Source: an uncultured Bacteroidota bacterium (GTDB lineage: Bacteria; Bacteroidota; Bacteroidia; Chitinophagales; Chitinophagaceae). From it: a stretch of DNA of 62,898 nt. The stretch covers positions 1 through 62,898 of the forward strand of contig CAIQQR010000119.1 in NCBI GenBank assembly GCA_903874055.1. The letters are read 5' to 3'. The notes under the pieces were generated by a model, which did no database searches, had not been told where the DNA came from, and worked only from the letters and a program-made list of their open reading frames with translations. This document shows positions 36,403 to 44,550 of this stretch, piece by piece. How positions within the stretch are numbered: position 1 is the first letter of the stretch; the number at the start of each line of letters is the position of its first letter. Position numbers and translations under genes: made by a program.

Positions 36403-37716
36403 CTATAAAGCGTTTAATAAATCCACTACGCCTTCTCTTTCTAAAATAAGATAGCCAATACGATCCTGACTAATGCCAGGGGTAAGATGATATTGAAAAT
36501 GAAGTTGTTTGTCTTTTACTGAAGTTTCAAAGTAACTAAATTGGATATTATTATGTTTTGTTAGTCCATCACTAATTTCATATAAGTGAGTAGATAAAAT
36601 AAAAATACTGCTTTTTAATTTTTGTAACCCTTCAATGACTTGCGTACTGCATTTCATTGCATCTAAAATATTAGTTCCTTTAAAAAGCTCATCAATCAAT
36701 ACGCAATTCTTTTTACCATCATTTATTTTAAGTACTGTATTTTTTATTCTTTGCACTTCATTATAAAAATAACTTTCTCCTTTTACTACATTATCTGCAA
36801 TATTTAAATTGGTAATGAGGCCGTCCATTATGGTAAGCGTAATTTTTTTTGCAGGAGCGCCAATGCCAATATGGGATAGGTATACAACAATTCCCATTGT
36901 TTTAATAAATGTACTTTTCCCTGCCATATTTGCCCCTGTTAAAAACAAAAAGTTTTTTTCAGAAGAAAGGGTAAGGTCATTACCAATGGCATTTTGCACT
37001 AAGGGATGTATTGCTTGTGTAACTTGTAAATAAGGCTTAGTATCTTCTATCCAATTGGGAAATTCAAATTCATAATTGGTATGTGCTTTTGCTAAACTAA
37101 ATAAAGCATCTAAATCATAAAAGTAATCTAAAAGGGATCTTGTATGCGTTTTGAAATTGTAAATTAAAAAATAAGCCAGCCTTAATACTTCCTGTGGCCC
37201 GTTTACTTTATAATTTTTATCTATAGCGTCAAGCTTAGGATTAGCAATCAACTTACTAATACTGCTAACTAATTTTTCAATAACAGGATTGTTACTTATA
37301 TTTTCAAATACCGACACCCAGTCTTTCAAATTTTGAATAAAAATGACAAGATGTTCTACCGAATATTTAAGCAAAGAATAGTCGGCCTTATTCCAAAACT
37401 GATACCAATAAGCACCCGTATAGCTTATTTGAGTAGGAATATTTTTAAAATTAGTTTCAAAAAACTTTTCAATAATTAAACAAGTGCCATTGGAAATTTT
37501 CATGGCATCTACTTGCTCAATGTTTTCAATAAATGATTTAAGTGCGGCTTGCCTTTGTTCAATTAGGGTAAGAGATCCTAATGGCTTATGAAGGTAATTA
37601 TCTAAATAAGCTTTACCGCCATTCGTTTTACAAAAATTTAAATGGCTAGCTAATCCAATATGTTCTCCATTATCAAATAGTCCAATATCCTGCAGTGTAA
37701 TTTTATCAACTTGCAT
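36403..37716 (-). CDS. MutS-related ATPase lacking the mismatch-recognition domain
   Basis: 437 residues. The C-terminal MutS ATPase domain is clear: Walker A FLTGANMAGKSTFIKT near residue 260, Walker B NCVLIDELFKGTN, and FILSTHLYEI with the switch His. The N-terminal 230 residues look like the helical lever/core domains. There is no N-terminal mismatch-binding domain (no Phe-x-Glu motif) and no Smr domain, so it is neither MutS nor MutS2. Function unknown. Start ATG 37716. Confidence 0.85.
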   Translation of the reverse strand: MQVDKITLQDIGLFDNGEHIGLASHLNFCKTNGGKAYLDNYLHKPLGSLTLIEQRQAALKSFIENIEQVDAMKISNGTCLIIEKFFETNFKNIPTQISYTGAYWYQFWNKADYSLLKYSVEHLVIFIQNLKDWVSVFENISNNPVIEKLVSSISKLIANPKLDAIDKNYKVNGPQEVLRLAYFLIYNFKTHTRSLLDYFYDLDALFSLAKAHTNYEFEFPNWIEDTKPYLQVTQAIHPLVQNAIGNDLTLSSEKNFLFLTGANMAGKSTFIKTMGIVVYLSHIGIGAPAKKITLTIMDGLITNLNIADNVVKGESYFYNEVQRIKNTVLKINDGKKNCVLIDELFKGTNILDAMKCSTQVIEGLQKLKSSIFILSTHLYEISDGLTKHNNIQFSYFETSVKDKQLHFQYHLTPGISQDRIGYLILEREGVVDLLNAL

Positions 37717-37739
37717 ATTGCAATTTATTAATAGTAGGA

Positions 37740-39080
37740 CTAGTCTCTATCAAACTGAAGTCTTGCACCCTTAACGGCTTCGTTGAATTGACCCGAGTGA
37801 TATACTAAATGACCATTTACAAATGTGCTGCTCACTTGAAAAGGGAAACTGGTATTTTCAAGAGGGCTCCATCCGCATTTGTATAATATATTTTCCTTGG
37901 TAATGGTATAAGGGGATTCTTTTACCAACACTAAGTCGGCAAAATAACCTTCTCTTATAAAGCCACGGTCTTTAATTTGAAAACAAGTAGCTACTGCATG
38001 ACTCATTTTTTCCACTACTTTTTCCATGCTAATTTTTCCTTCCTTAACATATTTCAACATTAACATTAAAGTATGTTGTACTAAAGGTAGCCCTGCGTGA
38101 GCATGTATGTAATCTTCCTGCTTTTCTTCCCAGGTATGAGGCGCATGGTCGGTTGCAATGATATCCAAACGATCGTCTAACAATCCCTCCCATAAAGCTT
38201 TTTTATTTTCTGGGGCTTTAATGGCTGGGTTACATTTAATTAAATTTCCCAATTGTGCGTAATCGTCTGAAGTAAAATGTAAATGATGTACACATACTTC
38301 CGATGTAATGCGTTTATCAGCAAGTGGCCTTAGGTTTGAGAATAATTGTAATTCCTTGGCCGTGCTAATATGTAGTATATGTAATCTGGTATCAAATTTT
38401 TGAGCCAATTGAATCGCCTTCCATGAAGATTCGAAACAAGCTTCCTCGTTGCGAATAATAGGATGATCCGTAGGTTCTAAATGCGCTTTAACTGCTTCTA
38501 ATGCTGCCTTATTCTTTTTGATAATACTTTCTTCCTCACAATGCGTAGCAATTAGTAATTCTGATTTGCTAAAAATGTTTTCTAAAATAAGCGGGTTATC
38601 AACTAATAAGTTTCCTGTGGAGGAGCCCATAAATATTTTAACACCACATACTTCATTTTTCTTTTTATTTGTCTTTAATACCTCCTCCAAATTTTCTTGG
38701 GAAGTGCCCATAAAAAAAGAGTAATTGGCTAAAGATGTTTCTGCGCCAATTGCATATTTGGCTTCCAATAATTCTTGCGTAAAGGTAGGAGGATTGGTAT
38801 TTGGCATTTCCATAAAACTTGTCACACCCCCTGCTACTGCTGCTTTTGCTTCGGTATAAATATTGGCTTTATGTGTTAATCCTGGTTCTCTAAAATGTAC
38901 TTGATCATCAATAACCCCTGGCAATAAAAATTGCCCAGCTCCATCAATTTCAATCACATTTAGAGGGGTGTTAATATTGGGTGCTATCTTTTCAATTCTG
39001 CCATTTAAAATAAGTACATCGCCATGAATACTTTTACCTTCATTAACGATGGTGGTGTTTTTTATGATATAGCCCTGCAT
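37740..39080 (-). CDS. pyrC: dihydroorotase-like amidohydrolase with HxH changed to QxH
   Basis: Third step of pyrimidine synthesis if active. 446 residues of the amidohydrolase fold: GVIDDQVHFREPGLTHK, EMPNTNPPTFTQE, VCGVKIFMGSSTGNLL, ATHCEEESI, LHILHISTAKEL and IATDHAPHTWEEK. The motif at the first metal site is QVH, where class I dihydroorotases usually have HVH; the other ligand positions look intact. ATG 39080 is preferred, 4 bp after the porT stop; a TTG at 39095 is alternative. In line with porT and ubiE. Confidence 0.85.
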   Translation of the reverse strand: MQGYIIKNTTIVNEGKSIHGDVLILNGRIEKIAPNINTPLNVIEIDGAGQFLLPGVIDDQVHFREPGLTHKANIYTEAKAAVAGGVTSFMEMPNTNPPTFTQELLEAKYAIGAETSLANYSFFMGTSQENLEEVLKTNKKKNEVCGVKIFMGSSTGNLLVDNPLILENIFSKSELLIATHCEEESIIKKNKAALEAVKAHLEPTDHPIIRNEEACFESSWKAIQLAQKFDTRLHILHISTAKELQLFSNLRPLADKRITSEVCVHHLHFTSDDYAQLGNLIKCNPAIKAPENKKALWEGLLDDRLDIIATDHAPHTWEEKQEDYIHAHAGLPLVQHTLMLMLKYVKEGKISMEKVVEKMSHAVATCFQIKDRGFIREGYFADLVLVKESPYTITKENILYKCGWSPLENTSFPFQVSSTFVNGHLVYHSGQFNEAVKGARLQFDRD

Positions 39081-39084
39081 AATA

Positions 39085-39849
39085 TTAGTTCTCAATATGA
39101 ATGGTGAAATAAATAAAATTAGAAGTGATTTTATCTAAACTACTTACCAATGGGAATTTAGGGTCGCTTATTTTTCTTAAATCTCTAAGTCCATAACTAA
39201 ATTTTACTTCGGGAGAGATGGTTGCGTATCTTAAATAAAAACTAGTTCCTAATCCAATTTCGTAAGCCATATCAGTGCCTTTAATAATATTTGGATAGGA
39301 TTGGTTGGTATTAATAGTTGCTGTTTTTTCTGCACCCAAATCAAATCCAAATTTCACACCAGTAATTAAATAATGACGCATGATATCGGTATACCTAAAG
39401 GCGCTATATCGGTCTGATTGCATTTTAATTCCAAAAGGAACATCAATAATAACAGATGGGATGGAATAAGTTTGAGTGTTTGAGGGAGTCGTTGCGTTGG
39501 TAGCTAATGTGGTATAACTAAACACATTTCTGTTTCCAGAAATTAAAAGTGTTGGGTTGGTTCTTAATAAAAAATGTTTAGTCAGTTTTAAAGTACCACT
39601 TAGCCCTAAATTAATATACATGGTTTGGATGGGCTGAATAGTACTTATGGATCCCGTGGAAGGCACTAAAAAATCGGCGCTTCTTTTAAAAGATAAAAAG
39701 CTATTACTCATCCCCAAGCTCATTCCTAAATAATAGGGAAGATCATCATGATCGGGTTGAAATACCTCATCGGTTTGTGAAAATGCAGCAGAGGCAAATC
39801 CTAAAAATGCGATTAAAATAATTATTTGCTTCCGCAATAGATACTGCAT
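39085..39849 (-). CDS. porT: PorT-like outer-membrane beta-barrel protein (type IX secretion)
   Basis: 254 residues, with signal peptide MQYLLRKQIIILIAFLGFASAAFS and a mature part of alternating hydrophobic beta strands ending in an aromatic C-terminus (FIYFTIHIEN), as in small outer-membrane barrels. It overlaps the ubiE 3' end by 28 bp. In Bacteroidota the gene after ubiE is commonly porT/sprT, needed for type IX secretion and gliding (synteny from memory). Sequence similarity alone is too weak to be sure. Confidence 0.7.
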   Translation of the reverse strand: MQYLLRKQIIILIAFLGFASAAFSQTDEVFQPDHDDLPYYLGMSLGMSNSFLSFKRSADFLVPSTGSISTIQPIQTMYINLGLSGTLKLTKHFLLRTNPTLLISGNRNVFSYTTLATNATTPSNTQTYSIPSVIIDVPFGIKMQSDRYSAFRYTDIMRHYLITGVKFGFDLGAEKTATINTNQSYPNIIKGTDMAYEIGLGTSFYLRYATISPEVKFSYGLRDLRKISDPKFPLVSSLDKITSNFIYFTIHIEN

Positions 39850-40565
39850 ATTCCTAAACTTAATTTTTCTTGAGCCACTTGTTTAAATCCTGCCTTTTCA
39901 AAAATAGTCAAAAAGGCGGTTCCTTCGGGAAAAGCAATCACACTTTTATTTAAGTAGGCGTAGGCTTCTTTGTTGCCAGAGAAGATTTTGCCTACCGTTG
40001 GTGTAACCCAGTTCATATAAAAACTATAAATAGGCTTGAAAAGCAGGTGGGTGGGTTGTGAAAACTCTAAAATAACCAACTTACTATCCGGCTTTAGCAC
40101 TCTATAAATTTCTTTTAGGCCTTTTTCCAAATCAGCGAAATTTCTTACCCCAAAGGCAACCATGGCACCATCAAATTGGGCATCTTCAAATGGGATATCT
40201 GTACTGTCTCCTAAAACCAATTGAATTTTATGGGAAAGTTCTTTTTGACCAATTTTAATCCTTCCATATTGCATCATGCCTTCTGAAATATCCATACCGG
40301 TTATTTGTACAGGGTCAATACGCTTATTAGCCATCAAAGCCATGTCAGCGGTACCTGTTGCAATATCTAATAAGTGATCCAGCTTTTTATCGCCAAATTT
40401 TGCAATGGCTTTTTTTCTCCATCCTTGGTCAATACCTAAGCTTAAAAAGCGGTTTAAGAAATCGTATCTTTTAGCAATAGAATTAAACATACTTGCCACC
40501 TGATCTTTCTTTCCAGCATCACTCCCAGCATAGGGAACAATTTTATCGTGTTCGAATTGACTCAT
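39822..40565 (-). CDS. ubiE: demethylmenaquinone methyltransferase (UbiE/MenG)
   Basis: C-methylates demethylmenaquinone in the last step of menaquinone synthesis. 247 residues, Rossmann methyltransferase. Seen: the N-terminal VASMFNSIAKRYDFLNRFLS, SAM loop LLDIATGTADMAL, GMDISEGMMQYGR, VAFGVRNFADLEKGLKEIYR and LVILEFSQPT, all typical of UbiE. The last 28 bp overlap the porT start. A -7 box ends 4 bp before ATG 40565. It is divergent from rsgA. Confidence 0.96.
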   Translation of the reverse strand: MSQFEHDKIVPYAGSDAGKKDQVASMFNSIAKRYDFLNRFLSLGIDQGWRKKAIAKFGDKKLDHLLDIATGTADMALMANKRIDPVQITGMDISEGMMQYGRIKIGQKELSHKIQLVLGDSTDIPFEDAQFDGAMVAFGVRNFADLEKGLKEIYRVLKPDSKLVILEFSQPTHLLFKPIYSFYMNWVTPTVGKIFSGNKEAYAYLNKSVIAFPEGTAFLTIFEKAGFKQVAQEKLSLGICSIYCGSK

Positions 40566-40569
40566 ACTG

Positions 40570-40577
40570 CAAAGATA
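40570..40577 (-). promoter_or_regulatory. Bacteroidota -7 box for ubiE
   Basis: On the minus strand TATCTTTG (TAnnTTTG) is followed by CAGT and then the ubiE ATG, giving a near-leaderless arrangement. Confidence 0.5.
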
Positions 40578-40605
40578 TTGATTTTGTGGGTTATCTTCGT
40601 ATCAC

Positions 40606-41529
40606 ATGAGAGCTAGGATTTATAAATCTACAGGTAGTTGGTACACCGTTAAATCGGAGGAGGGATTGTTTTATCAAGCACGCATAAAAGGGGTGATAAA
40701 ATTAGACAATCGAACTTCTACCAATCCAATAGCAGTGGGAGATTGGGTGACTTGTGAGAAAGAAGCGGATCAGCCTACCATCATGATTTCAGACATTTTA
40801 GATCGAGACAATTATGTTGCAAGACAATCGCCACATAATAAAAGACAGCAACATATTATAGCTTCCAATTTAGATCAATCTATTTTATTGGCTACTTTAA
40901 AATCACCAAAAACTTCACAGGGATTTATTGATCGTTTTTTAATTTCTTGTGAGGCTTTTCATATCCCTGCAATTATTGTTTTTAATAAATCAGACATCTA
41001 TGGAGAAAAGGAGATGGCTGTTTATGAAATGATGAAAGAAATGTATGAAGCAATTGGCTACCAAGTATTTTTAATAAGTATCGAAAAAGAAATTGGATTA
41101 GCGCCAATTAAAGAATTGTTATTGAATAAAACTACATTGGTAAGTGGGCATAGTGGAGTAGGTAAGTCTTCGTTTATTAATTATTTATTTCCTGAATTAG
41201 CGATTGATACGCAAGAAGTAAGTGAGTGGAGTGGAAAAGGAATGCATACAACTACATTTGCGCAGATGTATGATTTGCCAACAGGAGGTTCGGTAATTGA
41301 TACACCTGGTATGCGCGAATTGGGTTTAGTGAATTTAGAGAAAGAAGAATTGGCGCAATATTTTCCAGAGATGCGTGAAAAAATGAGCGGTTGTCAATTT
41401 AATAATTGCCAACATATTAATGAGCCAGGCTGTGCCGTGAAAGCTTCAGTGGAAAAGGGTTTGATAACCGAAGCACGCTTTTTTAGTTACGTGGATTTAT
41501 GGCATGGCATTGAGACCTACAAGTACTAA
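40606..41529 (+). CDS. rsgA: ribosome small subunit-dependent GTPase A
   Basis: Late 30S assembly checkpoint GTPase. 307 residues with an N-terminal OB-fold (about 1-80) and then the circularly permuted GTPase order G4 (VFNKSD), G1 (GHSGVGKSSFIN) and G3 (DTPGMRELG). The zinc knuckle CQFNNCQHINEPGCAV follows. Normal length. It is divergent from ubiE and convergent with the carbonic anhydrase-like gene. Confidence 0.96.
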   Translation: MRARIYKSTGSWYTVKSEEGLFYQARIKGVIKLDNRTSTNPIAVGDWVTCEKEADQPTIMISDILDRDNYVARQSPHNKRQQHIIASNLDQSILLATLKSPKTSQGFIDRFLISCEAFHIPAIIVFNKSDIYGEKEMAVYEMMKEMYEAIGYQVFLISIEKEIGLAPIKELLLNKTTLVSGHSGVGKSSFINYLFPELAIDTQEVSEWSGKGMHTTTFAQMYDLPTGGSVIDTPGMRELGLVNLEKEELAQYFPEMREKMSGCQFNNCQHINEPGCAVKASVEKGLITEARFFSYVDLWHGIETYKY

Positions 41530-41556
41530 TCGGTTTTTGGAATTGTTATTAAGGAA

Positions 41557-42093
41557 TTATTTATTCGGAGCCTCGTTTGCATGCTCAAACCAACTTGCAT
41601 ATTTCACATAATTATTTGAAATGCGATTAATCTCACCATTGATTAATTCCTCGCTGACTGCTTTTACTTTTTTAGCGGGCACACCTGCATAGATACTACC
41701 AGCTTCCACAATGGTTCCTTCTAACACCACAGCACCTGCGGCAATTATAGCATTGGAATGTACTACACAACCATCCATAACTATACTTCCCATTCCAATT
41801 AATACATTATCGTGTATAGTACAACCATGCACCATAGCATTATGCCCAATGGAAACATTATTGCCAATATTAGTGGGGTGTTTTAAATAGGTACAATGGA
41901 TAATTGCACCGTCTTGAATATTTACTTTATTCCCCATTTTAATATAATGCACATCTCCTCTAATGACAGCATTAAACCAAACTGAGCATTCATTGCCCAT
42001 CACCACATCCCCTACAATGGTTGCATTGGGTGCTACAAAACAATTTTCACCAAATTGTGGATCTTTCCCTTGAACAGTGAGTATGGTTGCCAT
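41557..42093 (-). CDS. gamma-carbonic anhydrase family protein
   Basis: 178 residues of left-handed beta-helix hexapeptide repeats (many [LIV]GxN/xxx turns). Zinc-ligand histidines are visible in AIIHCTYLKH and SIGHNAMVHGCTI, the pattern of the CamH/YrdA-like branch. Whether it hydrates CO2 is unknown, since many YrdA-type proteins lack proven activity. ATG 42093 (MATILTVQGKDP) is preferred; a start at 42144 would overlap the divergent aminotransferase. Confidence 0.88.
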   Translation of the reverse strand: MATILTVQGKDPQFGENCFVAPNATIVGDVVMGNECSVWFNAVIRGDVHYIKMGNKVNIQDGAIIHCTYLKHPTNIGNNVSIGHNAMVHGCTIHDNVLIGMGSIVMDGCVVHSNAIIAAGAVVLEGTIVEAGSIYAGVPAKKVKAVSEELINGEINRISNNYVKYASWFEHANEAPNK

Positions 42094-42127
42094 AAAAATG
42101 CGACTTTTGTAATGCAAATTACGCTGA

Positions 42128-43327
42128 ATGGCAACAATAACCAATAGACAACTCTTTTTTCAACACTTGGCTCAAACCTCGGATAAGCCAATAGGCATTG
42201 AAGTGGCTTCGGCTAATGGGATTTACATTCATGATGTAGCTGGTAAAGCTTTTATAGATATGATTGCCGGATTTAGTGTTTGTAATATTGGTCATAGCCA
42301 TCCTGCAGTAATACATGCCATTAAAGAACAGGTTGAAAAATACATGCATGTAATTGTATATGGTGAATTTGTGCAGGCACCACAAGTGCAATATGCAAAA
42401 GCGATTACAGCATTGTTGCCAGAAAATTTAGATGCAGTTTATTTTACAAATAGTGGAGCAGAAGCAACAGAGGGGGCTATGAAATTAGCAAAGCGTGTTA
42501 CTGGGCGGACAAAAATAGTTTCCTTTAAGGGTGCTTATCATGGTAGTACACAAGGTGCCTTAAGTGTAATGGGAGATGAATATTTTAAAAATGCATACAG
42601 GCCTTTGCTTCCAGATATTTTACAATTGCGTTATAACTATTTTGAAGACATTGAGCTCATTGATAATACGGTTGCATGTGTTTTAGTAGAATTGGTGCAA
42701 GCCGAAACAGGCATCACACCAGCTAACAAAGAATGGATTGCCGCCTTAAAGAATAAGTGTGAATCATTGTGTGCTTTATTAATTATTGATGAAATACAAT
42801 CGGGCTTTGGACGTACTGGAACTTTGTTTGCATTTGAACAATATGGAATTGTTCCAGATATATTATTAACCGGGAAAGCCTTGGGAGGAGGCTTGCCATT
42901 GGGGGCATTTATTGCTAGTGCAAAAATGATGTCAGCACTTACACAAAACCCTGTGTTAGGCCATATCACTACTTTTGGGGGGAATCCTGTTTCCTGCGCA
43001 TCGGGGCAAGCGGCATTAACTGTGCTGCATCAAAGTGGTTGGATACATGCTGTGAAAGAAAAAGAAAATTATTTAATTCATCATTTGCATCATCCTGCTA
43101 TTTTACATCGCAATCATTTTGGATTATGGATGTCATTGCAATTTGAATCTGCAGCATTGACTAAAAAAATTGCAGCTGCATGTATTGAAAATGGAATAAT
43201 AACAGATTGGTTTTTATTCGCGGAAGATCGCATTCGTATTGCACCACCTTTGTGCATTACCATTGATGAACTTATCGTAGCGATCGAAAAAATAATTACA
43301 AGTATCAATCAGGCTTTAGCAAATTAG
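42128..43327 (+). CDS. class III aminotransferase (acetylornithine/4-aminobutyrate type)
   Basis: PLP enzyme of 399 residues. Seen: YFTNSGAEATEGAMKLAKR (phosphate loop), FKGAYHGSTQGALS, LLIIDEIQSGFGRTG with the PLP-ring Asp, and LLTGKALGGGLPLGAFIAS with the Schiff-base Lys. Substrate cannot be told apart among acetylornithine, ornithine, 4-aminobutyrate and similar omega-amino acids. No arginine-synthesis genes are adjacent. Its stop overlaps the bshA stop on the other strand by 4 bp (43324-43327), so there is no terminator between them. Confidence 0.88.
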   Translation: MATITNRQLFFQHLAQTSDKPIGIEVASANGIYIHDVAGKAFIDMIAGFSVCNIGHSHPAVIHAIKEQVEKYMHVIVYGEFVQAPQVQYAKAITALLPENLDAVYFTNSGAEATEGAMKLAKRVTGRTKIVSFKGAYHGSTQGALSVMGDEYFKNAYRPLLPDILQLRYNYFEDIELIDNTVACVLVELVQAETGITPANKEWIAALKNKCESLCALLIIDEIQSGFGRTGTLFAFEQYGIVPDILLTGKALGGGLPLGAFIASAKMMSALTQNPVLGHITTFGGNPVSCASGQAALTVLHQSGWIHAVKEKENYLIHHLHHPAILHRNHFGLWMSLQFESAALTKKIAAACIENGIITDWFLFAEDRIRIAPPLCITIDELIVAIEKIITSINQALAN

Positions 43328-44460
43328 CAGTCCCCTGTTCTGCAATATTGACGGTACAATGCTTCGTATTGAGGAATGATGCTTTCAATGTCAAATTGCT
43401 TGGCTTGTTTTAATGCGTTCTTTTTAAAAGTTTTCAACTTTTCTTCATCCTGTAATATAGCAATTGCTTTTTCGCTCATTGTTTTGGTATCACCCACTGG
43501 TGCCGTGTATCCTGTAACGCCATCAATATTAACTTCGGCAAGTCCTCCTGCGTCAGAGCTAATCACTACTGCACTTGCAGCCATTGCTTCTAATGCAGCT
43601 AATCCAAAACTTTCATATTCCGAAGGCAGCAAGAAAATATCACTCACAGCTAAAATTTCTTCCATTTGTTCTTGCTTTCCTAAAAAACGAACGTCTGATT
43701 CAATTCCAAATTGTCTTGCTAAGTCTTCTGCAATTGGACGTTCAGGGCCATCACCGACCATTAACAATTTAGAAGGAATAGCAGCGTGAATATTTTTAAA
43801 TATTTCCATCACATCATCTATTCTTTTTATTTTTCTAAAGTTAGATGCGTGTACAATAATTTTTTCTCCGTTGGGTGCGATTACTTGTCTAAAAGCAGCC
43901 ACTGGTTTTTTATCATAACGATGCAGGTCCACAAAGTTATTGATGACCTGAATATTTTTACGAATATCAAAGTGCTTTAAAGTTTCTTCCTTCAAATTTT
44001 CAGAAACAGCAGTAATGGCATCACTCTCATTAATAGAAAAAGTAACCACTGGTTCGTAGGTTTTATCTCTACCCACTAATGTAATATCCGTTCCGTGCAA
44101 AGTAGTAATTACTGGAACCGATCTGCCGGTTTTTTGTATTACAATTTGTTTAGCAGTATAGGCAGCTGAAGCATGTGGAATAGCATAATGTGCATGTATC
44201 AAATCTAAATCATGATTTAAAATTACATCCACCATCGTACTTGCTAGGGCCAATTCATAAGGCGGGTAATCAAATAAAGGATAGGTTGGAACCCTTACCT
44301 CATGATAAAATATATTGGCATGAAAGCCGTTTAATCGAACCGGTTGTTGGTAGGTAATAAAATGAATCTCATGACCTTTTTCGGCCAATGCTTTTCCAAG
44401 CTCAGTCGCTAATACTCCACTTCCTCCAAATGTTGGATAACAAACAATACCAATCTTCAT
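43324..44460 (-). CDS. bshA: N-acetyl-alpha-D-glucosaminyl L-malate synthase (bacillithiol)
   Basis: GT4 glycosyltransferase that joins UDP-GlcNAc and L-malate in the first step of bacillithiol synthesis. 378 residues. The N-terminus IGIVCYPTFGGSGVLATELG, then HEIHFITYQQPVRL, HAHYAIPHASAAY and the C-terminal GDGPERPIAEDL ... LPSEYESFGLAALEAM with the E-x7-E motif are characteristic of BshA rather than a generic GT4. The tail ends RQYCRTGDC. bshB and bshC are not in the window. Confidence 0.93.
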   Translation of the reverse strand: MKIGIVCYPTFGGSGVLATELGKALAEKGHEIHFITYQQPVRLNGFHANIFYHEVRVPTYPLFDYPPYELALASTMVDVILNHDLDLIHAHYAIPHASAAYTAKQIVIQKTGRSVPVITTLHGTDITLVGRDKTYEPVVTFSINESDAITAVSENLKEETLKHFDIRKNIQVINNFVDLHRYDKKPVAAFRQVIAPNGEKIIVHASNFRKIKRIDDVMEIFKNIHAAIPSKLLMVGDGPERPIAEDLARQFGIESDVRFLGKQEQMEEILAVSDIFLLPSEYESFGLAALEAMAASAVVISSDAGGLAEVNIDGVTGYTAPVGDTKTMSEKAIAILQDEEKLKTFKKNALKQAKQFDIESIIPQYEALYRQYCRTGDC

Positions 44461-44550
44461 TTTACTTAAGTTGAATATGCAATTAACAACTAAATATCCG
44501 ATAAAGTTTAATTATATTTAAGAATTATTTGAATGTTAAAATAACAACTT

